Shown here: positions 44,052 to 53,450 of the stretch, one piece after another
Position numbering within the stretch: the first letter of the stretch is position 1
Layout: every line of letters starts with the position of its first letter
DNA from: Cricetomys ansorgei
Taxonomy: Eukaryota > Chordata > Mammalia > Rodentia > Nesomyidae
Direction of reading: 5' to 3'
Length of the DNA: 64,000 nucleotides
NCBI GenBank assembly: GCA_026225945.1
Contig: JAMJFZ010000199.1
Coordinates: 68,798,501-68,862,500, forward strand
Notes under the pieces: generated by a model
Database searches by the model: none
What the model saw: only the letters and a program-made list of their open reading frames with translations
Told to the model about the DNA's origin: nothing
Program-made: the position numbers and the translations under genes

Positions 44052-44195
44052 TTGTTTGAGACAGCGTCTCTATGTAGACCTGGCTGTCCTGGAATTTGCT
44101 ATGTAAACTGGGCTGGCCTCAAACTCACAGAGATTTACCTGTTTCTGCCTCCAGAGTGCTGGGATTAAAGGCATGCACCCCGCCCCCACCAGCTC
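44052..44195 (-). repeat. B1 SINE, full length
   Basis: Antisense 'gagacagcgtctctatgtag' to 'gctgggattaaaggcatgca'. Confidence 0.9.
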
Positions 44196-45370
44196 TTCCT
44201 TATTCAATGAGACACCTGCTCTTTTAATGATCCCAGGACAGTGACCATTTTGTGCTGTGAATGCAGTAGGGAATTAGACCTAGTGGGAGAGGCTGAGTTC
44301 CTGAAGCTCAATGGTATAAAAGACCAACATAATAAGTAGCACACAGAAAGCCAATCCTCTGCCTCAGAAAGACTTCATAGAGGACATCTGGATTTGGACT
44401 AGATTACACAAGTAGATCAGCTTCAACTATAGGACCATGACAAGCTGATCTTCATCTTGCTCAAGGTGACATGTACAACTAGGGAAGGAGAATGACATAA
44501 TCTGGAGAACTTTAGAAAGATGGCTCTGATAGCAGGGTGAAGGTTGAATGGAGGATGGGGATATGACAGGACTATCACAGTTCAGAGGAGGTGACAGGAC
44601 TGTGAGGATGAGAGGACCTAGAGTTGATGAGTACTGTTTGCACATATGTGTGATAAGTGACTCACAACCAACAGGGGATTGTCTACTCCATCCTCTTTAT
44701 TGGGCTTTGAGTGATTCTCTATGGCAAGATGGGGCATGAGTGTTGGGCATGCTGGGTGATGTCATTGCCTTGGAAGTAAAGAAAGAGCATACTGCTCCTG
44801 CTATACCTATTTGGCAGTGGAAATCAGAACCTGGGCAGTGCTCCCAAGAAGCACAGACTTGGGACCACCAGGTATAAATACTCAGCTATGCATGTAGGGA
44901 TAACTAACTGCCAGGGAGGAAGACATTCTTTAAGAAAAAAGAAAGTGACACCTTGGGGTTGGCTTTGCTCAAGGGCAGCAGAGGAAGAGCCAGGGAGGGG
45001 CCTGGACAGGAGTGACTGAGGAAGACTCTGACCTGGGTGTCCCCTGATACTTCTAGAGCAAGTCACTGCAGAGAACTGGGTTGAGCACAGCTGCCTTGTG
45101 GGTGAAAGGCACAGTGGAGAAAGGGAGCAGGATCACAGAAAAGCCCCTTTAATGTGGTGAATCAACAGCACTGTCCAACTATAGCTGTGTCTGACCTCAG
45201 GAAGCTGCTTTGCAATGTGAATTTCTCTAGCCCAGCAGAACACCTCAAGCAGAACTCAACACTGCATGTGCAATGCTGCTGGCTGGAGCTATCAGACTAT
45301 CACTTATCAGGACACACATGTATGTTTATAGAATCCTTCAGCCCTGGGTTACTCAAAAATGCTAATATCA

Positions 45371-45487
45371 GGTGGGCGCAGCGGTGTACGCCTGTAATCC
45401 TGACACTGGGGAGGCTGGGGAAGAGCATTTCAAGTTCAAGTTCCAGGCCAGCCTAGACCATAGAGTGAAGACCTGCCTCAAAAAGCT
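45371..45487 (+). repeat. B1 SINE, head variant
   Basis: 'gtgggcgcagcggtgtacgc' with several CpG retained; 'aggccagcctagaccataga' body and 'gcctcaaaaag' end. Confidence 0.8.
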
Positions 45488-45489
45488 AT

Positions 45490-45632
45490 CCTATGTTAGT
45501 GAGACTATGGGTGTAGTTTCTGACATTCCTAGGAGACGGTCTCACAGCAAATTCCCTGTTCCTCTGGCTTAGTTTTGCCTAAACATGGCCTGAACAAGGG
45601 TAACACCATTAGATGTGCTAACATAGATGAGT
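45490..45632. repeat. L1 3' UTR scrap with internal inversion
   Basis: The left part (45490-45575) matches the minus-strand L1 at 40698-40766: 'tctgacattcctaggagac' and 'cctctggctt'. The right part (45576-45632), 'tgcctaaacatggcctgaac' onward, reads in the opposite, sense direction and is the adjoining L1 3' UTR segment as I know it. Confidence 0.55.
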
Positions 45633-45634
45633 GA

Positions 45635-45682
45635 AAACGCGTACGTGCGTGCGCGCGTGCGCGCATGCGCACACACATACAG
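45635..45682. repeat. Alternating purine-pyrimidine tract (GC/GT/CA)
   Basis: 'acgcgtacgtgcgtgcgcgc' and 'gtgcgcgcatgcgcacacac' form about 45 bp of strict alternation with many CpG, a strong Z-DNA motif. It is the only CpG-dense spot in this intron. Confidence 0.85.
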
Positions 45683-46101
45683 AAAAAAATAAGTTTTCTA
45701 CACTCCAAAAGTTGATGCCATACAAGAGAAAACAACTTCCAGATGAGCAGAGGTTACAAAGAGATGGCTGAATAGCATCATTCAAAGCACACAACCCAAG
45801 TTGGCCCTGCACTACAGGTGGTGGGTCCCTGAGCACACCCAGTCGGGGAGGAGCTTGCAGCAAACAGAGGCTCAGAGCTTATAGCTGCAGGGTAGGTATA
45901 CAGAAACCCATCTCTATTTCCCACAGGTGTTCACAGTTAAGGGTGCACACATGAGTGAACAGCAGGGAGAGAGGATGCAAATGTGGTGAGGTGCTGACTG
46001 ACATGTGACACTTGCACTTTAAACAAAGAATGTTTGAAAATTTTCAGTATTAATCTGGCAATTTTTTCTAAGTCTGAAAATCCTTTCAAAGTAAAAAGCA
46101 A

Positions 46102-46300
46102 GGGGCTGGAGAGATGGTTCAGCAGCTAACAGCATTGAGGGCTCCTCCAGAGTCCCAGCACCCACATGGTAGCCCACAGCCACCTCTAACTTCTGTTCTA
46201 GGAGATCCGACAAACTCTTCTGATCTCAAAGTGCACTTCACCAGGCAAAACACCAGCAACATTAAAAACTTTTTTTTTTAAAAATTAAAGAAAAAGAAAA
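46102..46300 (+). repeat. B2/B3 SINE
   Basis: 'gggctggagagatggttcag' head, 'agtcccagcacccacatggt' middle and an A-rich tail with T9. Confidence 0.88.
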
Positions 46301-46444
46301 ACCCAATCAAATGAAAATCCCAGGCAGGATAGGTTGAAAGACAATGCATGCTACCCTAGAAAGAGGAAAGGCTCAGGTGGAGGATTGTGGCTCTTTTCAT
46401 TTAGAAGTCAAACAAAGGGGACAAAACTACTAAAAGGTGGCTAA

Positions 46445-46558
46445 GGATGGGATGGTGGAAGCTGCCTGTAATCTAGGACTCTGGCCAGTGGAGCAGGAGT
46501 AGCAGAAGTCAGTGTGTATCCAGCCTGGGCTATAAGTGACTGTTGCCAGAAAACGGTA
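46445..46558 (+). repeat. B1-like SINE, degraded
   Basis: 'gatgggatggtggaagctgc' and 'tatccagcctgggctataag' survive; the middle box is poor. Confidence 0.5.
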
Positions 46559-46759
46559 TCTTGGGTGAATTTTGGGTCCTTAAAGCAATTGGAGACACAT
46601 AAATTTAAGGGGATTTTTATATCTCCTTTATAGGGAATACTGACACCACTTGGAAATGCTAAGACTTAGGGATAAGAGGAGGTGGGACTTGGTGGGAGGA
46701 AGATAGTCACCCGAAGTGTTTCTTCTCAAGGGTGTGTCTTGTCCCAAGACTTGCTCCCT

Positions 46760-47185
46760 TTCTCTCATTCCTGACTATTGCATGTTGTCCGTGTTATGCC
46801 TCAAACTCTGGACAAAATGCTAAATGAGGTGTCTACTTATCAAATCAGACCTGGCTGCCAGGTTCTCCCAGCATCCCTCAATCCCTACCTGTTACAGGGT
46901 ATGGCTGACATACCCTCCCCATTACCCTACCTTTCCCCCAAAGCCTCTTCGATATATAACCCAGTCATTTTGGTCACCCTTTTTTGGCCCTCCTGGCTGC
47001 TGCAACTGGTTCCCCTCTTTCCCTTCTCCCTATTCTCCTCACATGGCCTGGCTCAGGCTTATGACCACTCTGTATACTCCCAGATGTCAATGCCTCTGGT
47101 TATGGTCTCCCTCATATCTACTATACTCTCCCTTGTATCTACAATAAACTTTCTCCTCCACCATATCTAGGAGCAGTCATGTTCT
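46760..47185 (+). mobile_element. Probable LTR, antisense to Ptk2
   Basis: Plus-strand segment with a TATA motif GATATATAA at 46951-46959 and AATAAA at 47143-47148, pyrimidine-rich sequence between them, and no SINE or L1 signature. This is the layout of a retroviral-type LTR, possibly with related sequence upstream to about 46560. Ends and family are uncertain and no duplication was found. The 130-codon frame over it shows no domain I know. Confidence 0.4.
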
Positions 47186-47357
47186 CCTTTTTGCTTCGTT
47201 TTCAGTTCCTCCATGCCATCCTGTCTCTCTACAGTACAGAAACAATGGAGCTGGTTTGAAATCTCTAAAACATAAATTCTTTATCTTGGGCACTCTGCTG
47301 ATTAAGCCAGCATCACAGCTGTATTCTAGCATGACCCCATCCAGCACTGTGGCCTAC

Positions 47358-47438
47358 CTCTCGATGCGTGCTGGCTGGGAGGACAGGAATGGTCTCATCC
47401 ACAGTGGCCAGTAAAGTCCGCAGGGCCAGGCCGACTTC
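47358..47438 (-). CDS. Ptk2: FAK exon, residues 956-982 (FAT domain)
   Basis: An 81-nt exon (27 codons) between acceptor '...cttag' at 47439-47440 and donor GTAGGC at 47357-47352. It encodes E-V-G-L-A-L-R-T-L-L-A-T-V-D-E-T-I-P-V-L-P-A-S-T-H-R-E in pieces that match FAK exactly except Val974, where human has Leu. It contributes the second helix of the FAT bundle and the loop after it. Both junctions are phase 0, so the exon could be skipped without a frameshift, though loss would break the bundle. Confidence 0.97.
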
Positions 47439-47554
47439 CTAAGACAAGAACCACAGCAGGATTAGGATACACAAAGATGTCAGGTCAAAATTAATCATGT
47501 CTCTCAGGCATGTACTTCACTGGTTTCCTTTCTGCCAGTTTTAAGGAAAATTCC

Positions 47555-47672
47555 TTTTTATTTTAGCCAGGGTATCACTCTGTAGACGAGGCTAGCCTAA
47601 ACTCACCATAATTTTCCTGCTTCTACCTCTCAAATACTGAGAATACCAGCACGAGCCACCACACACAGCTCA
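47555..47672 (-). repeat. B1-like SINE, diverged
   Basis: Antisense 'gtatcactctgtagacgagg' and 'tcaaatactgagaataccag'. Confidence 0.65.
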
Positions 47673-47984
47673 TGTATAAGGAATACATATATCTGTGTTT
47701 GCGTGTTACTAGTCTTGTGTTCCTGAAGATTCAGATCTGACCATGTTCTCATGAACAAGGACAGATGCTCACATCAGGAGCTCCCACAGGAAATGTGAAA
47801 AGTAACCCTTTCCCTTTTATTCCTACTAAGATTACAGTTCAGGCAGCTGACAAAAGGGGACACCTTTCTTCCTGTGCATTGAATCTGGCTAAAGAGAGGT
47901 TCCTACTGCCAAGAGGCAAGTTAGGGCTTCTTTGGGAGCTCATTTTGAATTTATACTACATCCCAAACTATGCAGAAGTTATAA

Positions 47985-48130
47985 AGAAAATCCCAACACT
48001 TTTGAGGATGAAGAAGGAGGACTGTTCAGAGTTTGAGACCAGACTGAGTTATATGAGACACTGTTTTAGAGAGAGGAGAGGAGGAGGGAGGTAGGAAGGG
48101 GAGAGGAAGAGAGGGGGAGTGGGGGAGGAG
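47985..48130 (+). repeat. B1 remnant followed by polypurine tract
   Basis: 'gaggatgaagaaggaggact' and 'gtttgagaccagactgagtt' are B1-like; from about 48068 the sequence is (GAGAGGAG)n-type purine for 60 bp. Confidence 0.6.
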
Positions 48131-48161
48131 ATCTGACGATCTAGTATGCCCATACACACAA

Positions 48162-48232
48162 GTGAGCCAGGTATAGTGGCTCATACTTATACTCTTATAA
48201 TCCCAGCATTGGGGAAGATAAGAAAGGTCTGT
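48162..48232 (+). repeat. B1 head fragment
   Basis: 'gccaggtatagtggctcata' and 'tataatcccagcattgggga', truncated after the first third. Confidence 0.65.
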
Positions 48233-48845
48233 GGACTTCATGCCCAGTCAGACTGTGGGACTGCCATGGGGCTGAGGAGCAGGTTGAAGCAGCTGGGAAG
48301 CACCTCACCCTCCCAGAAGGTGAGAGAGTTGGAGGACATTCAGCAGCTCCTAATCTTTGGCCCTGGCGAGATCCCAGCTAAATATTAAATATTGCCTGTT
48401 TCACAGAAGCAAAAGGAAAATAACTTGGCACATGCTTGTCTGCCCTGTGGATGATAACCTCCCTTTGTCTCGGCGAGACGACGAGGCCAGGTACCTGCCC
48501 CACATGCAAATAAGACTCAGAGTACCCAGAGCCCTCCCCATCTGGGGAAGATATAGGTAGGAGAGATTCTGCATGAAAGAGAGTACTGCTTCCACCAGAA
48601 GGGCTCCTGGGACTTATTTATTGTGTCTCGTTCATTCATTCTCAGCGCGGGGGTCAGAGTCCACAGCCAGTACCAAGAAACCCACGTCCCGTCCTTCCTG
48701 TACTTTTCTGCTGCTCCTAGCGTGAGTTTCCCTGTTCCTGGCCAGGGCAGGAAACCCAGCTGGCTGAGGGCTGGGACGGAGCTGTGACGGCGTGGGAGGA
48801 CTGAACCAACATCAGACTGGGCTATATAATGAAATATTCTCAAGA

Positions 48846-49115
48846 AATGAGTCTCCTGTCCCTCCCTCCAGAGTGCTAGGACAACAGGTATGTATCACCA
48901 GGCCGTTTACAGGGCACTAGGGATGGAAACCAGAGTTTTTTGTATGCTAGGCCAACTAACAAAGCTACATTCCCAGCCTTGGTTTTTCAAAACATGTGCC
49001 ACCGATGCCTACATTCAGCCCTTTTCTTTATTGAAGGGAGGGTTTCACTATGTAGCCCAGGGTATTGTTACTTCAGTCTTCCAGTGCTGGGATTATGAGT
49101 GAGAACCACCTTGCC
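48846..49115 (-). repeat. B4 and B1 SINE remnants
   Basis: Antisense B4-like block ('agagtgctaggacaacaggt', 'ggcactagggatggaaacca') to about 48990, then an antisense B1 with 'tttcactatgtagcccaggg' and 'gtgctgggattatgagtgag'. Confidence 0.6.
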
Positions 49116-49139
49116 AACATAAAATCATAATCTTAAACA

Positions 49140-49465
49140 TCAAGTTTATGCTGTTTGTGTTTACCATGGAGGCCAGAAAGCATTGGATTCCCTGGAGCCT
49201 GAGTTACAGGTAGTTCTAAGCTGCTATGTGGTAATGGGAACTGAGGGTAGGTCTTTTGCCAAAGCAACGAGTGCTGTTTTGTTAATGTGTATGAGTGTTT
49301 TGTCTGATGTATGTCTAAGTATCACATGCATGACTCATGTCAGAAGAAGACAGAAGAGGCTGCCTCAAATCTAGAGTTACAGATAGTTGCAAGCTACCAT
49401 GTGGTGTTGGGACTGAACCTTGGTCTTCTGGAAGGATAGCAAGTGTTCTTACCACTGAGCCAAAG
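49140..49465 (-). repeat. Two B3 SINEs in tandem, same orientation
   Basis: Each carries the antisense B3 body: 'gcctgagttacaggtagttc' in the first, and 'tctagagttacagatagttg' with 'ccatgtggtgttgggactga' in the second. They may be separate insertions or a local duplication. Confidence 0.7.
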
Positions 49466-49477
49466 TTTTTTCTAAAC

Positions 49478-49631
49478 TTTTTTTTTTTTTGGTTTTTCAA
49501 GACAGGGTTTCTCTGTTGTAACTCTGGCTGTCCTGGAACTCATTCTGTAGACCAGGCTGGCCTAGAACTCACAGAGATCTGCCTGCCTCTGCCTCCCAAG
49601 TTCTGGAAGTGTGTGCTACCACCGCCAGGAT
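49478..49631 (-). repeat. B1 SINE, full length
   Basis: Antisense with T11 tail, 'gacagggtttctctgttgta' and 'gtagaccaggctggcctaga'. Confidence 0.92.
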
Positions 49632-49762
49632 TTTTTTTTCTTTAATTGAAAAAAAAAGTTTCATACAATATATTTGGGTCATGTTTTCCCCCTCCCCCAA
49701 TACTTCCCAGATCTCCTACTCCTTATTAACTATTGTCATTCTTATGAGGGCCAAACACACAA
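49632..49762 (-). mobile_element. L1 3' end fragment
   Basis: Antisense T-rich tail followed by 'gggtcatgttttccccctcc' and 'ccaatacttcccagatctcc', a common L1 3' region in rodents. Confidence 0.5.
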
Positions 49763-50114
49763 GGATTAAAATAGAAATAAAATGAAAATAAGCAAACAAC
49801 AATAGTGAGAAATGGCATTTATGCTTGGGCCAGAAGACAAAAGGGCAAGTTTCTGCTGGCTAGTGTAGTCAGGCCTGACCTGATGATACAGAAGTACTCT
49901 AAATATGGAGCACAAACTAAGAGACAGCAGTGCCATTACACAAGTTGCCTTGTCATTGCAGTGCCAAGTATATCTGTCCCACAGTTAAAACAGCAGCACT
50001 TGGGAAACTACTACATAAACCCTAACATGTGAGAAATCCTGAAGCCTCCATGTACTGCTAAGTTCTTTGTTTTTCTTTTTTCTTTTAAAATGTACTTTAA
50101 TACATGTATTAAAA

Positions 50115-50325
50115 GTTTTTGTTTTTTAGAATTTATTTTTATTTTATGGGTTATCTTACTGCATGTTTATCTGTGCACCATGTGCCTGCAATGCTCTTGA
50201 AGGCCAGAAGAGGGTGTCTGATCCTCTAGAAATGGAGTTACAGATGGTTGTGACCCACTGCGTGGGTTTTAGGAATCAAACTTAGGCCCTCTAAAAGAGT
50301 GCTCTTAACCATTGAGTCACATACA
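50115..50325 (-). repeat. B3 SINE
   Basis: Antisense: 'gccagaagagggtgtctgat', 'gagttacagatggttgtgac' and 'gtgctcttaaccattgagtc'. Confidence 0.85.
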
Positions 50326-50747
50326 TAGTTCTTAATTTTTCAAGCTTGGTTAAGAACTTTGACATGGACAATTAAGCACAACGGTTTAAGTGACAGTGTG
50401 TCTCTTCATCAACTTTGTTAGCACTGTAAGACTGCCTACACCTAGATTTAGCTGGAGAAAGTGTGTTCAATCCTGCAGCTCCACCAGGTAGAGAATCTCA
50501 TTAAGATACAGGCAAAAGGTAAGCATTTCTCCAAATAAATTTATCTTAATTGGCCAAAAAGTACTTGGAAAGATGCCACTTTGCAATTGCTCTGTGAATC
50601 AAAAGCAGTGAGACAGGACCTCACACAGTAGGATAACCAAGTCAACAACATCAATTAAACCACACAACACAGAAATGACAACTCTGTAGGAAAAGTAAAA
50701 TGGTGCAGCCACTGTGGAGGCTGGCTGCTCCTCAAATAAAAACAGCA

Positions 50748-50950
50748 CAGGTTGGAGAGAGGGCTCAGTCAGTAAAGCGCTTGCCTTGAAAGCATCCCAT
50801 CTCCAACACCCAACTTAAAATAAAGCTGTACATGGTGGCATGTGCTTGTAATCCAAGTACTGGGGAGGCAAAAAAAAGGGCTCACTGGCCAGCCAGCCTT
50901 GGCCTACTCTGTGAACTTCAGGCCACTGAGAAACCCTCTCACAAAAACCA
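50748..50950 (+). repeat. B4-like composite SINE
   Basis: 'gttggagagagggctcagtc' with 'agtaaagcgcttgccttgaa' leads into a B1-like half, 'tgtacatggtggcatgtgct', ending 'gagaaaccctctcacaaaaa'. Confidence 0.7.
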
Positions 50951-50984
50951 ATGATGGGTGGCTCTTAAAGAATAACAACTGAAA

Positions 50985-51030
50985 AACGTGCAGGCACACA
51001 TGTATGCACACACATGTGCACACACATGCA
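50985..51030. repeat. (CA)n-rich stretch
   Basis: 'gcaggcacacatgtatgcac' and 'acacacatgtgcacacacat', imperfect CA/TG alternation. Confidence 0.75.
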
Positions 51031-51528
51031 CACTGGGAAATGTTACTGGCACAATACTTTTGTTTTTTTGAGAAGGGGCTTTTCTGAAATTCGAAAATTC
51101 TTGGGATTCAATTGGTTATTCTGCCTCAGCCTCTTCAGTAAATGGTCCAGCAGGCCAGGCTGCTGCTGCACGTTCTTTTCTGCTTCTTCCTCAGAAGGAA
51201 GTCTCTGAATAAGAGCACTATCAACTCTGTTTCCTTCAGTCATGCATTTAATAGTAACTTTACATAACATTCCACAAACCTATGTTCTTTAGATTTCTTT
51301 ATTCATTCTACTAAATTTAAAAGCAACAGTAAAATTAGAAGACTCTACTGCTTCAAGTTATTTTCAGCCTAGTGCTTGCTGATAGGAGCAAGTGAGAGCT
51401 ACAGCAATTCCTAAGGATGCTTCTCAGAAAGTGACACTATCACCATCTGGCACCTTTACATTCAAAGCACCAGCACTAGCTTCACTGGGAAAGGAAGCCA
51501 TCCTCATTGTACAGTGACTCTGCTTTAC

Positions 51529-51684
51529 CTTCACCATAGGGACGTACTCCTCCGGAGGAGCTGGCTGGATTTTGCTGGACATCTCGATGACAGCTTTCAC
51601 TAGGCCCGTCACGTTCTCATACACCTTGTCATTGGACCGGTCCAGGTTGGCAGTGGGAGGGGGGCTGATTTCCTGGGGCTGAAG
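51529..51684 (-). CDS. Ptk2: FAK exon, residues 904-955 (Ser910, Tyr925, start of FAT domain)
   Basis: A 156-nt exon (52 codons) from acceptor 'gttaccag' to donor GTAAAG. It opens L-Q-P-Q-E-I-S-P-P-P and ends E-E-Y-V-P-M-V-K, matching FAK throughout. It carries Ser910 before proline (an ERK-type site), Tyr925 in the Y-E-N-V motif that recruits GRB2 when phosphorylated by Src, Val928, and Ile936 in the paxillin-binding face of FAT helix 1. All of these sit exactly at published positions when counted back from the stop codon. Phase 0 at both ends. The upstream junction is where the neuronal microexon can be added. Confidence 0.97.
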
Positions 51685-52767
51685 CTGGTAACACAGAAGT
51701 TGGTTATTTTCTGCTCTCCAGGAGATAGTGAGGTATCATCACAATTAAGTTAGAGGGTCTTTAAAAAGAGATCAAAGCAGATGCGGAAAGAAATAGATTT
51801 TCTTGTTTGTTCAGGACATAGTTCAGTTTGAGGATGACAATAAAGCAAGTCATCCAAGGGATAACACATGAGGCAGTGGATATCATCTTACTTTGAGCTC
51901 AGTTAAAGGAAATGAGATGGAATCACATAAAGTCTCCAGATTCAAAGAAGCAATTAAATGTCCCAGACTCCCAAGTCATTCTCAAAGGAAACAACCCACA
52001 GGATTTATAACTAAGGATTTACTGAATTTTAGGGAAAGCTACTGATGCACTACTAAGTGATCAAACGCCCAGCATCAATACGAAACATCTCAGCTGGTTC
52101 TAAGTAATTCTCAGCTCTGCTGCCTTCTCACACCAACAGCAAAGTGCACTTTTCATGATGATAAATGTGGACTCACATGCATCTGCTTTAGGCAGACACC
52201 ATCTGCTTGCATAAAGCTACTTATGTTCAAGAGGCAGAGAAGAGACTTCCTGCCAGTGCTATGCTGACTATTGGGTAAACCAAGGCCAGCAGGGCTCAGC
52301 TCCTTGAGCAGTAATGAGGATGAGCAAATGAAGCCTCAGATGTAAAGATGCACCCAGGACCTGGGCACAGAGATGCCACAGATAGCTGAGGGCAGAATAA
52401 TGGGGTCTCTAGGAAAGGCTGAGTAGTGTTTCAAAATTCAAGTTGTGTGTGTATATTTCAGAAAGACTAAATTATATAATATCTATCTAATTATGGATCT
52501 GCTATGGTCCTCAGACTATGCCAGATTTCTGGATGCCTTGGCCAGGCACATTGGAGCAGACAGTTGCGTCTGAGTTCACTGCAAAGCTGGTCATGGATCA
52601 GTCTCTAGAAAACACAAATGCTCTTCTTGGCATCTGTCAGTCATGAGAGGTGACAAACAAAGCAAGTGTGCCCTCCCACAGGGCTGTCCACATGCTAGTC
52701 CAGAATCACATGCAGAGCTGGGTGTGATAAAGTGAGCCAGACAGACACACAGATATGATGTGCTTAC

Positions 52768-52776
52768 CCTCCACGG
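52768..52776 (-). CDS. Ptk2: FAK neuronal 9-nt microexon encoding Pro-Trp-Arg
   Basis: On the minus strand '...gttcgacaatag' is followed by CCG TGG AGG and then the strong donor 'gtaagcaca'. The nine bases read P-W-R. A Pro-Trp-Arg insertion between residues 903 and 904 is the published FAK+ form found mainly in brain. The intron is phase 0 on both sides, so inclusion adds three residues just before the Ser910/Tyr925 region without shifting the frame. The acceptor has a moderate pyrimidine tract (ctttaacttttcctcacctt). Too short for any ORF search, it was found by looking for the known peptide between splice sites. Tissue usage in this species is inferred. Confidence 0.9.
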
Positions 52777-53334
52777 CTATTGTCGAACAGAAGGTGAGGA
52801 AAAGTTAAAGGAATTTATCAGAGAAAGGGAAAAAAGAAAAACAATATTAATAAGGCAGCAGAAAACTCCCATATAACACCTGAGCAGAACACCCAAGCAC
52901 CAGCTACAAGCCCACCCAGTGCTTTCTGCTCACTGGCTGTCAGAAGCGCTTGTGCCTGCCATCGGCTCTTTGCACAGCACATTACTAGAGCCCTGCCATG
53001 CAACATTCGTTCCCATGAGATAAATGAGGACAGCATGCAAAGCCTGTGAGTGGCAATGGGCAGTCGTGCAAGAATCTAGAGAGCAAGGCTCTTTGAGAGC
53101 AAGGAGAAGGACATGTGCAATCAGTGATCTGCCATCTGACTGCCAGGAGACCGGGGAGAACCCACTCCATCCTCAGTACATGGTCTCTCAGCCTTCAAGT
53201 TGTTGAATCTTAGGCAGTGTAGTCACACTGTCCAATACATATTTATAGCTAGGGGCTGTGTCTATAAAGACCTCAGAAGCTTATTTTTAACTCTCCTTTC
53301 CACACATTTTTGTTGTTGGTGTTTTGTGTGTATG

Positions 53335-53450
53335 TGTTTTAAAGTCTTTTAAAGACAGGATTTCATTTTGTAGCCCAGGCTAGTCTTGAACTCTCGATCT
53401 ACCTGCCTCAGCATCTCAAAATATTTGGATTATTAGTATAAACAGGCTGG
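53335..53450 (-). repeat. B1-like SINE, diverged
   Basis: Antisense 'gacaggatttcattttgtag' and 'cccaggctagtcttgaactc'. Confidence 0.65.

Larger units (their letters stand above)
43076..47357 (-). other. Ptk2: Ptk2 intron before the last exon
   Basis: About 4.3 kb with donor GTAGGC after codon 982. It holds several SINEs, an inverted L1 scrap, a Z-DNA-type repeat and an LTR, listed below. I see nothing recognisable in 43320-43690, 44200-45365 or 45690-46095. Confidence 0.9.
47439..51528 (-). other. Ptk2: Ptk2 intron between residues 955 and 956
   Basis: About 4.1 kb, donor GTAAAG. The middle (48.8-50.9 kb) is nearly all SINE and L1 sequence. I see nothing recognisable in 47675-47980, 48235-48840, 49765-50110, 50330-50745 or 51035-51525. 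Confidence 0.9.

Noticed and set aside
46778..47170. 130-codon plus-strand frame
   Set aside because: It lies inside an LTR-like segment, overlaps a second frame of similar length, and has no recognisable domain. The hydrophobic stretch comes from pyrimidine-rich DNA.
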